Of a DNA stretch of 50,101 nt, positions 1 through 10,255 are shown piece after piece. The stretch is from Treponema sp. GTDB lineage: Bacteria; Spirochaetota; Spirochaetia; Treponematales; Breznakiellaceae. The first letter of the stretch is position 1. Every line of letters begins with the position of its first letter. The translations under genes were made by a program, and so were the position numbers. The notes under the pieces are model-generated. The model had not been told where the DNA came from and did not search any database. It was given only the letters and a program-made list of their open reading frames with translations. The stretch covers positions 1-50,101 of the forward strand of contig JAIRYT010000029.1 in NCBI GenBank assembly GCA_031267675.1, in the 5' to 3' direction.

Positions 1-390
1 TGCGCAGCTTGCGAATTTATTCGCTGGGAGGAGATTTGACCTAAAGGTCAATCCGCGCAAGCTGCCGCGCAGCTTGCGAATTTGTCTGCTGGGCAGCCAG
101 GGCTGCTGACCTAAAGGTCAATCCGCGCCAAGCTGCTGCGCGGCTTGCGAATTTATTCGCCGGGCAGCCGGGGCTGCTGACCTAAAGGTCAAGCCGCGCC
201 AAGCTGCTGCGCAGCTTGCGAATTTATTCGCTGGGAGGAGATTTGACCTAAAGGTCAATCCGCGCAAGCTGCCGCGCGGCTTGCGAATTTATTCGCCGGG
301 CAGCCGGGGCTGCTGATCTGAAGGTCAATCCGCGCCAAGCTGCCGCGCGGCTTGCGAATTTGTCTGCTGGGCAGCCGGGGCTGCCGACCT
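1..390. repeat. Tandem array of hairpin-forming 65/71-bp units
   Basis: About six imperfect units start near 2, 67, 138, 209, 274 and 345, with spacings of 65, 71, 71, 65 and 71 bases. Two unit types are mixed: a shorter one with GGGAGGAGATT and a longer one with GGGCAGCCGGGGCTGC before the core. Each unit carries a first dyad with arms TTGACCT and AGGTCAA around AA, and a second with arms CGCAAGCTGC and GCAGCTTGCG around CGC (for example 56-78). Some units add GCGAA and TTCGC around TTTA. There are no unique spacers, so this is not CRISPR. The array continues off the left edge and ends about 40 bases before the TPR gene. Related single copies lie at 28560-28650 and 13571-13629. Confidence 0.9.
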
Positions 391-430
391 GAAGCTTGAA
401 AATACTGTCGTTTTAGCCGATAAATAGGTA

Positions 431-1780
431 ATGAGTGGAATTATTCCCATACTTGCCGCTGTTCTGGTGCTTGGCGCGGGCGCGATGCTCGTCTTTTCCC
501 TTTCGGGGCGTTCAAGGTCTATCAGGGTCAAGGGCCGGGACGCTATCGTAAAGGAAGCAACGCGTAAGCTTGCCCAGAATTCCCGCGATCCGGCGGCGTT
601 ATTGGCACTGGCCGACATTTACTTTCAGGAACAAAATTGGGAGCCCGCCTACCGGACCTACGAAACCCTTGCCGAACTGCTTACGGTTCATCCGTCGCTG
701 GATGAATTTTTGGTTAATCAGCGCTGCGGGATTTCCGCGATAAAACTAAACCAGTACAACGAGGCGTTTAAATCGCTGAGCGCCGCAAGGGTAATCCGGA
801 ACGATGATTTTGAAGTAAACTATAATCTGGGCTATCTTGAGTTTCAGCGTAAAAATTACGAACGGGCCATTCAGTTCTACCAAAAGGCGCGGCTTAAAGA
901 CCCCGAGCATGCTCCTACCCTGAACGGACTGGGACATTCACTCTTTAAAATAAAAAAGTATAAAGAGGCGCTGATGTTTATCCGCAAGGCGATTGAACAG
1001 GCGCCCGACGACAAGGAGTCGCTGTACACGCTGGCGGAATGCTACTTTGAGGCAAACCAGACCGAGCAGGCGCTCAAAATATTCGCCCATCTGCGGGCCG
1101 ATCCGGTAATGGGTCCGAACGCCTGCCTTTTTTCGGGTACGATCAACAGCAATATTCATCAATACGACAAGGCAATTGAAGATTTTGAAATCGGCCTTAA
1201 GCATCAAAATATAAAAAGCGCGGTGCTTATTGAACTTAAATACCGGCTTGCAAACGCCTATCTGCGGCAGCAGGAAATCGGCAAGGCAATATCCCTGCTG
1301 CGCGATGTTCAGAATTTAAATCCGTCATACAAAGATACGGCGGCGCTTATTTCGCGGTTTCAGGAACTTAACTCAAACCGCAATTTGCAGATCTATTTAA
1401 TGGCCCCCCAGGCGGATTTTATCGCCCTGTGCCGTAAAATTGTAATGGGGTATTTCCAGCGCGCCAAGGTTAAAATTACCAATATTTCGGTAAATAAAAA
1501 CGAATGGGCGGATCTGTTGGCCGAAGTCGACACCGCCCGGTGGTCCGATGTGGTAATGTTTCGCTTTGTCAGATCGCAGGGGGCCATAGGCGAACTTGTC
1601 GTACGGGATTTTCATTCACATTTAAAAGAAGTCAAGGCGGGCAAGGGAATATGCGTTACCTCCGGAGGCTTTTCGGCGGAAGCGCGGCGCTTTACCGAAG
1701 CCCGCCTTATCGACCTTATTGACAAAGATAAACTTGGCGCGATTCTTGACACGGTAGATACCGCCAAAGCAGGCTCCTGA
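431..1780 (+). CDS. Membrane-anchored TPR protein with Mrr-like C-terminal domain
   Basis: The 449-residue protein opens with one hydrophobic segment (about residues 4-24) that probably anchors it in the inner membrane. Residues about 50-310 form a series of TPR-like helical hairpins, recognisable from repeated A-L-x-x-LG-x-x and Y-x-x-A patterns, suggesting a scaffold. The last 130 residues resemble the restriction-endonuclease-like Mrr catalytic fold: a V-T-S-G-G-F-S-x-E-A stretch followed by a LIDLIDKDKL motif, as in Mrr-family tails. The usual Q-x-K catalytic strand appears as F-R-F-V-R, so nuclease activity is doubtful. The start ATG lies just after the repeat array, and no strong Shine-Dalgarno sequence is visible. 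The stop abuts the stop of the convergent U32 gene. TPR and anchor calls are firm; the Mrr relation is an inference from motif shape. Confidence 0.85.
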   Translation: MSGIIPILAAVLVLGAGAMLVFSLSGRSRSIRVKGRDAIVKEATRKLAQNSRDPAALLALADIYFQEQNWEPAYRTYETLAELLTVHPSLDEFLVNQRCGISAIKLNQYNEAFKSLSAARVIRNDDFEVNYNLGYLEFQRKNYERAIQFYQKARLKDPEHAPTLNGLGHSLFKIKKYKEALMFIRKAIEQAPDDKESLYTLAECYFEANQTEQALKIFAHLRADPVMGPNACLFSGTINSNIHQYDKAIEDFEIGLKHQNIKSAVLIELKYRLANAYLRQQEIGKAISLLRDVQNLNPSYKDTAALISRFQELNSNRNLQIYLMAPQADFIALCRKIVMGYFQRAKVKITNISVNKNEWADLLAEVDTARWSDVVMFRFVRSQGAIGELVVRDFHSHLKEVKAGKGICVTSGGFSAEARRFTEARLIDLIDKDKLGAILDTVDTAKAGS

Positions 1781-3946
1781 TTATTTTTGATCAGGATAAA
1801 AGAATCCGTTCTTCCAGTTAAAGCGCGTCGTATTTGAAAGCGGCTGGGCGTTTTGCGCCGCAGTCATTACTTCTTTGTAGAGCTTTTTTTTGAGCGGGAA
1901 TGAACCGTCAAAAGAACCGCCGGAAAAATCAAGAATAAAACGGCGAAAGCCCGCTTCTTCCAAAAACGGCCGTTTGTCAATAATCGAAAAAGGTTTTTCG
2001 GGAATTACCACGCTGCGTTTTCCGCCAATGAGCATAAACTGTTCGTCCCGGCTGTCGCTAAAGCGCGAAAAGGAATAACGGCTGCGCAGGTCGGCGCGGA
2101 TACGATACAGCGGCGGCCAGGCAAAAAGCGTAACCAAAAAACGCGAACGAAGGCGCGGAGCCGCTGTTTTTTCAAGGTTCTGCCGGTTGTTTTCCAGCGG
2201 ACTTACCAGCGCGTCGGCGCCAAGCGCGGCGATAAAGGCTGCTGACCACGGGTTAAACCCGTAAAGCCAGGGGCCGCCGATAAGCATGCGTTTGCCGCGG
2301 TTTCGCGCAAAGAACGAAAAGTGCGCGGGATTATTCAGCATAAAGCGCGTATAGCCCGCCTTTTCAAGATCGGGAATGGTTTCCGCCAAAAACGCTTCGT
2401 CTTCCGGCGAAAAAAACGGGTCAAGATTTAGAATACAGCTCTCTGCCCCAAACGGCAGTTTGTTTTCCAGCAGCGCCTTTGCCGTTTTTTGATTTACCGG
2501 AAGAATTACCGCCCTGGGCCGGATTGACTGAACCATGAACAGGTCTTCTGCCGAAGAAACGGCGACATAGAAGCCTTCGGGCAGTTTTGCCGAATGGGTT
2601 GAACCTGGGCCGGTAACCGGCGGCGGGGCGCGGTCGTGTCCCGGCTGCCGTTTAGTATAGCCTGCCGGGCCTATCAACTGCGGATAGCGTTTTGTCATTG
2701 CCCGCGTCTGAATTAAATAAACATGGTCGCCGATTCCAAATTCTTCGGGCGCGGAAATCCAGCGGTCTTCGGCGAACACCAATTTATGGGAAAGCCGCAG
2801 GCTGTCATCGGCCTTATGAAAACGGACCGAATCGCCCTTTACCGTTTTATGCGGCGCTAATTCCTGATCGCGCGAGCCAAGTTTAACGCGGTATGCCGCT
2901 CCTGTTCCCTTTACCGCGCTTATTGTTCCCAGCGAAATACCCGTACCGCTGTCCTGTTCCGGCCGCAGCCAGGAAAAGTCCTTTTCAACGTTATTTTCAA
3001 CGTTATTTTTATCAGCATTTTTATCTTCAGCGGCGGAATCGCCGGGGTATCTATCCGGCAAATTATATTTTACGCCGGCAAGGTATTCTGTTTTGGGGCG
3101 GGCAAAATCGTTTTGTAATGATTTTTGCGCTTCTTCAAGAGCGTGGTGACGCGCCTGGTCGCTGCCTTCAAGGCTGTCGATAACGCGGCGGTACGCGGAA
3201 ACAACACAGCCGACATATTCGGCGCTCTTCATTCTGCCTTCAATTTTAAACGATTTGACACCCGCGTTTTTAAGATCGGGAATCCGCGAAATCAGCGAAA
3301 GATCGCCGGGGCTAAAAAAATAGCCTGTTTCCGGGTCTTCTTCGCCGGTGTGATAAAGGCGGCGGCAGGCCTGGGTGCATAATCCCCGGTTGGCGGATTT
3401 TCCGCCAAGGTAACTGGAAAAAAGGCACAGGCCCGAAACGCATACGCACAACGCGCCGTGCACAAAGACTTCCAGTTCTACATTGGTGCCGTCCGCGATG
3501 CGGTGAATTTCTTCCAGGCTTAATTCGCGGGCAAGCACGGCGCGCGACAGGCCGAATTTGGAAAGACAGTTTGCTCCCCGCGCGCTGGCGATATTCATCT
3601 GCGTTGACGCGTGCAGCTTAAGCGCGGGGAACTCCCTGGCCATCATAATGACGCCGTAATCCTGGACAATGACCGCGTCGGGGCCTGTCTGCGAAAGATA
3701 CTTGAGCAGCTGGTACATGCGGTCCGCTTCCCGCGCTTCAAACACCGTGTTTACCGTTACATAGACCCGGCGGTTCATGCGGTGAAGCGCGCGCAGGGCG
3801 CTTTCAAATTGCGAGTAGCTAAAATTGGCGCTTCGCAGGCGCGCGTTAAAATCCTTTAGTCCCAGATACACCGCGTCTGCGCCGCTTGCGACTGCCGCGT
3901 CAAGGGCTTCGGGGCTGCCGGCCGGCGCCAAAAGTTCGGGATTCAT
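1781..3946 (-). CDS. U32 peptidase-family protein (RlhA/TrhP-like)
   Basis: The 721-residue protein starts MNPELLAPAGSPEAL, the typical opening of the U32 family. The family signature, with E-x-F-x-x-G-A-L-C and a following S-G-x-C, lies at residues about 159-178. Cysteines 167, 174, 190 and 194 could hold an iron-sulfur cluster, by analogy with UbiU/UbiV. Although named as peptidases, characterised relatives such as RlhA and TrhP act in RNA hydroxylation. The length and the KDFNAR-x-x-S-ANF segment fit the longer RlhA-like branch, so an RNA-modifying role is likelier than proteolysis. The start lies one base after the stop of the DUF362 gene on the same strand, implying translational coupling. 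It is the last gene of a cluster with glnS. Confidence 0.88.
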   Translation of the reverse strand: MNPELLAPAGSPEALDAAVASGADAVYLGLKDFNARLRSANFSYSQFESALRALHRMNRRVYVTVNTVFEAREADRMYQLLKYLSQTGPDAVIVQDYGVIMMAREFPALKLHASTQMNIASARGANCLSKFGLSRAVLARELSLEEIHRIADGTNVELEVFVHGALCVCVSGLCLFSSYLGGKSANRGLCTQACRRLYHTGEEDPETGYFFSPGDLSLISRIPDLKNAGVKSFKIEGRMKSAEYVGCVVSAYRRVIDSLEGSDQARHHALEEAQKSLQNDFARPKTEYLAGVKYNLPDRYPGDSAAEDKNADKNNVENNVEKDFSWLRPEQDSGTGISLGTISAVKGTGAAYRVKLGSRDQELAPHKTVKGDSVRFHKADDSLRLSHKLVFAEDRWISAPEEFGIGDHVYLIQTRAMTKRYPQLIGPAGYTKRQPGHDRAPPPVTGPGSTHSAKLPEGFYVAVSSAEDLFMVQSIRPRAVILPVNQKTAKALLENKLPFGAESCILNLDPFFSPEDEAFLAETIPDLEKAGYTRFMLNNPAHFSFFARNRGKRMLIGGPWLYGFNPWSAAFIAALGADALVSPLENNRQNLEKTAAPRLRSRFLVTLFAWPPLYRIRADLRSRYSFSRFSDSRDEQFMLIGGKRSVVIPEKPFSIIDKRPFLEEAGFRRFILDFSGGSFDGSFPLKKKLYKEVMTAAQNAQPLSNTTRFNWKNGFFYPDQK

Positions 3947-3947
3947 A

Positions 3948-5069
3948 TTATGTAACGGCGACCAATTCGTAGGTTCCGGAACCCAAACCTATCTTTTCGC
4001 CGTGTTCGATTTGATCCTGCCAGCGGGTAGAAGGAAAAATGTCGGCAAGGTGATCCTCGCCGCCGCCTTCGATTTTATGATTCCGCTCGCGTTCGCCAAG
4101 TATGCTGCTTAGTATCGGCGGGGCCTGGTTTACCGCGTCGATACAGGCCCTGTCAAGGGCGACCGGATCAAAGGACGCGAAGATTCCGATATCCGGAACA
4201 ATGGGCGCGTCGCTTTCGTTATGACAGTCGCAGTAGGGCGAAACCTGATTTACCACATTGATATGAAAATTGGGCCGGCCGTCTACAACCGCTTTCGCGT
4301 ATTCGGCGATTTTACAGTTTAGATCGTGGTTGTTTCCAAAGTTACAATTTTCGATGGCCTGGAAATTACACGCGCCGATACAGCGGCCGCAGCCGGCGCA
4401 TTTTGCGTGATCAATAAACGCCTTTTTGCCGGTAACGGTAATCGCGTTTTCGTTGCAGAATTTGGTGCAGACCGCGCATCCGGTACAAATATCCTGGTGA
4501 ACTTCCGGCTTGCCGTCGCTGTGCATGTGCATTTTTCCGGCGCGGCTTCCCGAACCCATGCCAAGATTTTTTAGCGCTCCGCCAAAACCGGTATTTTCGT
4601 GGCCCTTAAAATGATTCAGCGAAAGAATAATGTCGGCATCCATGATCGCCCGCCCGATCTTCGCGCTCTTGCAGTATTCGCCGCCGCGAACGGGTACTTC
4701 GACATCATCGGTGCCTTTAAGTCCGTCGGCAATAATATTGTGACAGCCCGTTGACAGGGGCGAATAACCGTTTCCGTAGGCGGCGTCCATGTGCGCCAGG
4801 GCGTTATTCCGGCTTCCGACATACAGGGTATTACAGTCGGTAAGGAACGGTTTGCCGCCAAGCGCCTTAATTTTATCTACTACTACTTTTGCAAAGTTGG
4901 GCCGTAAAAACGCAAGGTTCCCCGGCTCGCCAAAGTGAATTTTAACCGCCGTATACTTTTGCGTAAAATCGATTTGCGCGATGCCGGCCTTGTCCAAAAG
5001 ACGCTCCATTTTTGAAAGCAGGCTTTCGCCCAGCTTTGTCCGCATGTTGGTAAAAAAAACGTTTGCCAT
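3948..5069 (-). CDS. DUF362 protein with two 4Fe-4S clusters
   Basis: The 373-residue protein has a DUF362 fold, with K-I-H-F-G-E near residue 43 and S-L-N-H-F-K-G-H near residue 150. Inserted in it is a bacterial ferredoxin-type module with two cysteine sets: C195, C198, C201, C205 and C224, C227, C230, C234. It should bind two [4Fe-4S] clusters and act in the cytoplasm as an electron carrier or redox enzyme. No substrate is established for this family. The start ATG has a GGAGA ribosome site. It sits 42 bases after glnS and one base before the U32 gene, and since U32 proteins often need an Fe-S cluster, it could serve that partner (inference). Confidence 0.88.
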   Translation of the reverse strand: MANVFFTNMRTKLGESLLSKMERLLDKAGIAQIDFTQKYTAVKIHFGEPGNLAFLRPNFAKVVVDKIKALGGKPFLTDCNTLYVGSRNNALAHMDAAYGNGYSPLSTGCHNIIADGLKGTDDVEVPVRGGEYCKSAKIGRAIMDADIILSLNHFKGHENTGFGGALKNLGMGSGSRAGKMHMHSDGKPEVHQDICTGCAVCTKFCNENAITVTGKKAFIDHAKCAGCGRCIGACNFQAIENCNFGNNHDLNCKIAEYAKAVVDGRPNFHINVVNQVSPYCDCHNESDAPIVPDIGIFASFDPVALDRACIDAVNQAPPILSSILGERERNHKIEGGGEDHLADIFPSTRWQDQIEHGEKIGLGSGTYELVAVT

Positions 5070-5111
5070 GTTGTTTCTCCAGATTTTTTTTGCAGCCGTA
5101 AAAGTTTGATC

Positions 5112-6869
<1,758 letters not shown>

Positions 6870-6931
6870 ACCAACGTTCCCATAGTACCGTAAAATTCAT
6901 TTTTGGTGAATGCTCAAGTGAATAAAATTTT

Positions 6932-7471
6932 TTAAAAATCGGTAAGATAGCATATTCCAAGAAGCAGGATCGCCTTTAATGTTTCATTGTCCAGCGAAGC
7001 CGTTGACAAAAAACGCTCCAGGCGCCCGGCATACCACCAAAAGAGCCCCATCTGGCCGTCTATGCGAAACGCGTATTCAAAAAAATCATCTTTGCGGCTT
7101 TGCTCCCCAAAAAGGAGCCAGGCCAGTTCTTCCAGTATTTGGGCGAATTCCTCAAGCGCCTTGTGATAATTTAATTTTTCGATAAGGTCGATCAGGCGGG
7201 GGACGCGGTCTTTAAGCCGGTCCTTGCGGTCTTCGCCCGACTTTTCGACCCAGGTTTTTTGGATAAGCAGATATAAATTATTTTTAAAATAGGCCAGGAA
7301 CTGGCCCTGTTCCTTCGCGGCGATACATTTACGATAGTCCGAATCGATCCCCAACTCGGAGGCAAAGGCCGCGACTTCCTTGGTCGTTACCTGGGATGCG
7401 GAAAAGAGCAGCTCCGCACTCCGCTTAAATTCCTTCGGCACCCCCCTCACACAATGTGAACAACTGAGCAT
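6932..7471 (-). CDS. Conserved-looking protein of unknown function
   Basis: The 179-residue protein is not recognised. It is mostly helical and charged, with no signal peptide or clear membrane segment. The middle (about residues 85-125) is rich in L, E and K heptad-like spacing, followed by a W-W-Y-A-G-R-L-E-R-F segment. The first ten residues (MLSCSHCVRG) may not be translated: a GTG at residue 11 directly follows a GAGGGGG run. The assigned start lies only 17 bases from that of the divergent 662-residue gene, which leaves little promoter room and suggests one or both true starts lie further in. It probably heads the cluster with glnS. Confidence 0.6.
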   Translation of the reverse strand: MLSCSHCVRGVPKEFKRSAELLFSASQVTTKEVAAFASELGIDSDYRKCIAAKEQGQFLAYFKNNLYLLIQKTWVEKSGEDRKDRLKDRVPRLIDLIEKLNYHKALEEFAQILEELAWLLFGEQSRKDDFFEYAFRIDGQMGLFWWYAGRLERFLSTASLDNETLKAILLLGICYLTDF

Positions 7472-7488
7472 GCCTTAACAATGCGGAA

Positions 7489-9477
7489 TTGGCGGCTGAG
7501 TGTCAAGTATCCCGCGCGGGCATTGACGCGGATGAGCCTTTCGGTCACGCTAATGGGGTGACTGATGACGTAACCGGAGGCAGGGATTTTTATTCGATTC
7601 TCTATTCGTATGCTCGAAAGAACGAATCTCCCTGGGTTATCGTAGACGATTTTATTCCCTTTCTGGAAAAGTACGCCGGGCGGATGAGTGAAGAACGCGA
7701 ATGGAAATACTGGAGCGAGGAAACCGGCGCGCGCGTATGGAAGGGCCTTAATCACCTTGGCGACGAGGGCAAAGTAAGCCTTACTGTCGGAGACGACGGA
7801 AACCGCGCGTACCTTACGCTTTACTATGCCGAGCAGGTCCGCGAAGGGTACCGGAACGCTGATAACGAAGCCAGTATGCCCTTTCCCGACGGGATATCCC
7901 TTAAGCTGGTTGCGCCCCGGGAACAGATTAAACCCCTTGATGTGCGCATAGATCTTGCCGTCTTTTTGGAGGAGCCGCAAAAAACACCGCTGCCCATTAT
8001 CAAACTGGTTTTTCCGGATGGATTTGGCGAGGCGCTGGTACTGGCGCAGATGATTCCCGGCACGCTTATGGAATTTGCCCTTATCAAGATACGCAATTAT
8101 CTGCGCCGGACGGGAAACCGCGAGTATATTCAACACAAGCTGGAACCCCGTTTTGTCGCCAGAGAGGAACATCTGCGGGAAATAATGGAAAAGGCGGTAA
8201 CCCGGCCGTATGATTGTTACAGGGATATACAAAGCGGTTCAGAAAACGTGTTTTATTTTTGGGCGTATTTTTGTAATCTGGTTCGTATCGATTATGCCAA
8301 AAAAACAGAATTACTGGCCGAAGAAACAGGCGTCGTGCAGGCGGTCTATATTATCGAAGTATGCAACAGCTATTTTAAGGCAAAAATCGCCAAAGAAAAG
8401 GAGATTAAACTTGCCTTTCACAATTTTGAACTTGAGATGGAAAAGCAGCCTTATTATTTTTCGAAAGAAGCAATTTCGAAATTCAGGGATAACAAGGGAG
8501 TGCCTTTGCTGGGGCAGTACACCCAGGACGGGCTTGACGCCTATATTAAAAAACGGGCCGCCGAACCGCTTTCGCCAAATGAACTGCCCGATTTGCTTTA
8601 TTTTAAAACCGGCGACGGCGCTTCGTGGCTTGTTAAAAAAAACAGGGTCTTAAACCTGTGCGCGCGGCTCTTTGTCGAAAGCCGCAAGGTGGTAATAAAA
8701 AGTATTTCCAAACGCTGGAAAAAATTCCTTAAGGAATTTGAAAAAGAGGCGGCAATGGAAAACGACCGTGATTTTGAACGGCTTATTATCCGCAATGTCG
8801 ACGAGTACGCGCCCGTGCTTGGCGCTCTTTTAAAAGATCCAAAACTCTATCTGGTGCACGAAGAAATGCGCGACAGTCTGCCTTCGTCAACCCGCCTTTT
8901 TGACAAGACCGAACTTCTTCCGCTGCGCACCCTTCTTATGATAAAACGAAAAGAGCTTTTAAGCGACATTAAGCTGCTTATGCCGTTCTGGTATACGATT
9001 CCCCTTATCAGCGGCATAGTCGCGTTCTTTAAGAATCTGGGAAAGAAGGCAAAAAAAGCCGAGGCCGCTGAAAAGCCGGAAGCGGGTTTTGATCCGGCCG
9101 CCGAGCTTGCCGGAGCCGCCCGCGAGATACAGGCAAAACTGGTTCCTCCGGGGCACACCCTGAACAGCTACCTGGACGAGCTTGTTCTGCGCTGGGGACG
9201 CGTAATAGATCGAAAGGCCATGCAAAATTTGGTAGACGACGTAAACGCCTTTGTGCGCGACCGCTTTAAACAAATGCTTCGCTTCCAGCGAAAGACTTCG
9301 GTGAACCGTGATTCGCTGGACAAAATAACCGGCGCCATTTTAGACGGTTCGCAGAATCTGCGAAAATTGCCCGATCAGAACGCGCTTTATCTGTACATCA
9401 AGCTTTATCTGGTTAAATTGCTGCTAAAAACGCCGGGCTGCCCGGAATTGGCGGCAGCCCCGAACGTTATTGTTTAA
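7489..9477 (+). CDS. Large unknown protein, spirochaete type
   Basis: The 662-residue reading frame is long and uses codons like its neighbours, so it is surely coding, but no family is recognised. It appears soluble. Residues about 30-80 contain a W-x-x-G-L-N-x-L-G-D segment that could be a winged-helix-like module. The middle is helical and rich in aromatic and charged residues. Residues about 500-530 form a weak hydrophobic stretch followed by a lysine- and alanine-rich linker, then a helical tail. The frame opens with TTG at 7489; a GTG at 7558 is an alternative. Its last four bases overlap the end of the convergent ssb gene. Secreted or membrane roles are not supported. Confidence 0.75.
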   Translation: MAAECQVSRAGIDADEPFGHANGVTDDVTGGRDFYSILYSYARKNESPWVIVDDFIPFLEKYAGRMSEEREWKYWSEETGARVWKGLNHLGDEGKVSLTVGDDGNRAYLTLYYAEQVREGYRNADNEASMPFPDGISLKLVAPREQIKPLDVRIDLAVFLEEPQKTPLPIIKLVFPDGFGEALVLAQMIPGTLMEFALIKIRNYLRRTGNREYIQHKLEPRFVAREEHLREIMEKAVTRPYDCYRDIQSGSENVFYFWAYFCNLVRIDYAKKTELLAEETGVVQAVYIIEVCNSYFKAKIAKEKEIKLAFHNFELEMEKQPYYFSKEAISKFRDNKGVPLLGQYTQDGLDAYIKKRAAEPLSPNELPDLLYFKTGDGASWLVKKNRVLNLCARLFVESRKVVIKSISKRWKKFLKEFEKEAAMENDRDFERLIIRNVDEYAPVLGALLKDPKLYLVHEEMRDSLPSSTRLFDKTELLPLRTLLMIKRKELLSDIKLLMPFWYTIPLISGIVAFFKNLGKKAKKAEAAEKPEAGFDPAAELAGAAREIQAKLVPPGHTLNSYLDELVLRWGRVIDRKAMQNLVDDVNAFVRDRFKQMLRFQRKTSVNRDSLDKITGAILDGSQNLRKLPDQNALYLYIKLYLVKLLLKTPGCPELAAAPNVIV

Positions 9478-9923
9478 AAGACCGCTTCGGCCAGTTGGAT
9501 ATCTTCGTACTCATGCGGCGCTTGACTGGACTGCCGGGCGGCCTCGTGGATGTCGCTTATCACCGAGGTTTCGGTAGTATGCGCCTCGTTTGCTTTAAAT
9601 TCCGGCCTGAATTCAACATGCTCGGCGACAATGCTGACCCGGTTACGGGCCTTCCCTTCAGGATCGCTCCAGCGATCCTGCTTAAGACGGCCCACCACGC
9701 GGACCCCTCTGCCTTTGTGGCCCAGGTTGTAGCAGTTTTCGGCCAGCTTTGACCAGGTTTCCACGTCAAAAAAACCGACTTCTTTTTCGAAACCTGAATC
9801 CTGTTTAAAAAACCGGTTGGAGGCAATTGTAAAGGTACAGAGCGGTGTTCCTTTGGGAGTAGATTTAAGCTGCGGATCCCGTACCAGATTGCCTTCGATA
9901 AGAATAGAGTTGAGGTTGTTCAT
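9474..9923 (-). CDS. ssb: Single-stranded DNA-binding protein
   Basis: The 149-residue protein has the SSB OB-fold in residues 1-105: an N-terminal N-x-x-x-L-x-G-N-L-V-R-D-P motif, then F-x-V-E-T-W and the G-R-x-V-R-V-V-G-R-L strand. It would coat single-stranded DNA during replication, repair and recombination. The tail is short and ends E-D-I-Q-L-A-E-A-V-F rather than with the familiar acidic D-D-D-I-P-F tip that recruits partner enzymes; only the final phenylalanine and scattered acids remain. The ATG start has an AGGC-rich upstream segment. The gene is convergent with the 662-residue gene and overlaps its end by four bases. Confidence 0.92.
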   Translation of the reverse strand: MNNLNSILIEGNLVRDPQLKSTPKGTPLCTFTIASNRFFKQDSGFEKEVGFFDVETWSKLAENCYNLGHKGRGVRVVGRLKQDRWSDPEGKARNRVSIVAEHVEFRPEFKANEAHTTETSVISDIHEAARQSSQAPHEYEDIQLAEAVF

Positions 9924-10255
9924 TATGCCTCCGTTTCACTGCCGGCGGCAGGTGAAACATAAAGTTACGGCTGCGCCAGGGCCGCCGTGCGAAGCGCGGG
10001 ATTTAGCCGGACGTAAATAAGCCGGAAACCCTGTCCGCCCCACACAGATATGAGGGTATAAACGCTGTTTTTGCTTTAGTCTTTTTGGAAATTTTTTATA
10101 AAAACCGCATTTTGCGCGGATTTTCGGCACACCCGGTCAATCGCATCGGTCCTACGAACTTTATCAAAAAAGGATGCGCCAGGAGAAGAATCTGTGGCTC
10201 CTAAAGAAACTACTTCTTCGGCTTTTTCAACGGTAAAGAAACTTAAGCGGTCGCG
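9924..10255. other. Intergenic stretch, no gene seen
   Basis: This 330-base gap lies between the start of ssb and the end of the small membrane-protein gene, both on the minus strand. It must hold the ssb promoter, but no convincing -35/-10 pair was found by eye. A short reading frame at 9936-10130 has atypical composition (arginine, proline, glycine) and is probably not coding. No tRNA, repeat unit or terminator hairpin was recognised. Confidence 0.5.

Noticed and set aside
1-390. The left-edge array as a CRISPR array
   Set aside because: Units are similar along their whole length; there are no unique spacers between conserved repeats, and no cas genes are present.
3948-5069. DUF362 protein as a dedicated Fe-S assembly factor for U32
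   Set aside because: Gene adjacency and shared Fe-S chemistry are suggestive only; nothing in the sequence shows cluster transfer.
7447-8232. Minus-strand open frame of 261 codons
   Set aside because: It lies wholly opposite the 662-residue gene, has no recognisable domain or ribosome site, and its composition mirrors the opposite strand.
9936-10130. Possible small gene between ssb and the FloA cluster
   Set aside because: The 64-codon frame has no domain, no ribosome site and an arginine/proline-rich composition unlike the neighbours.
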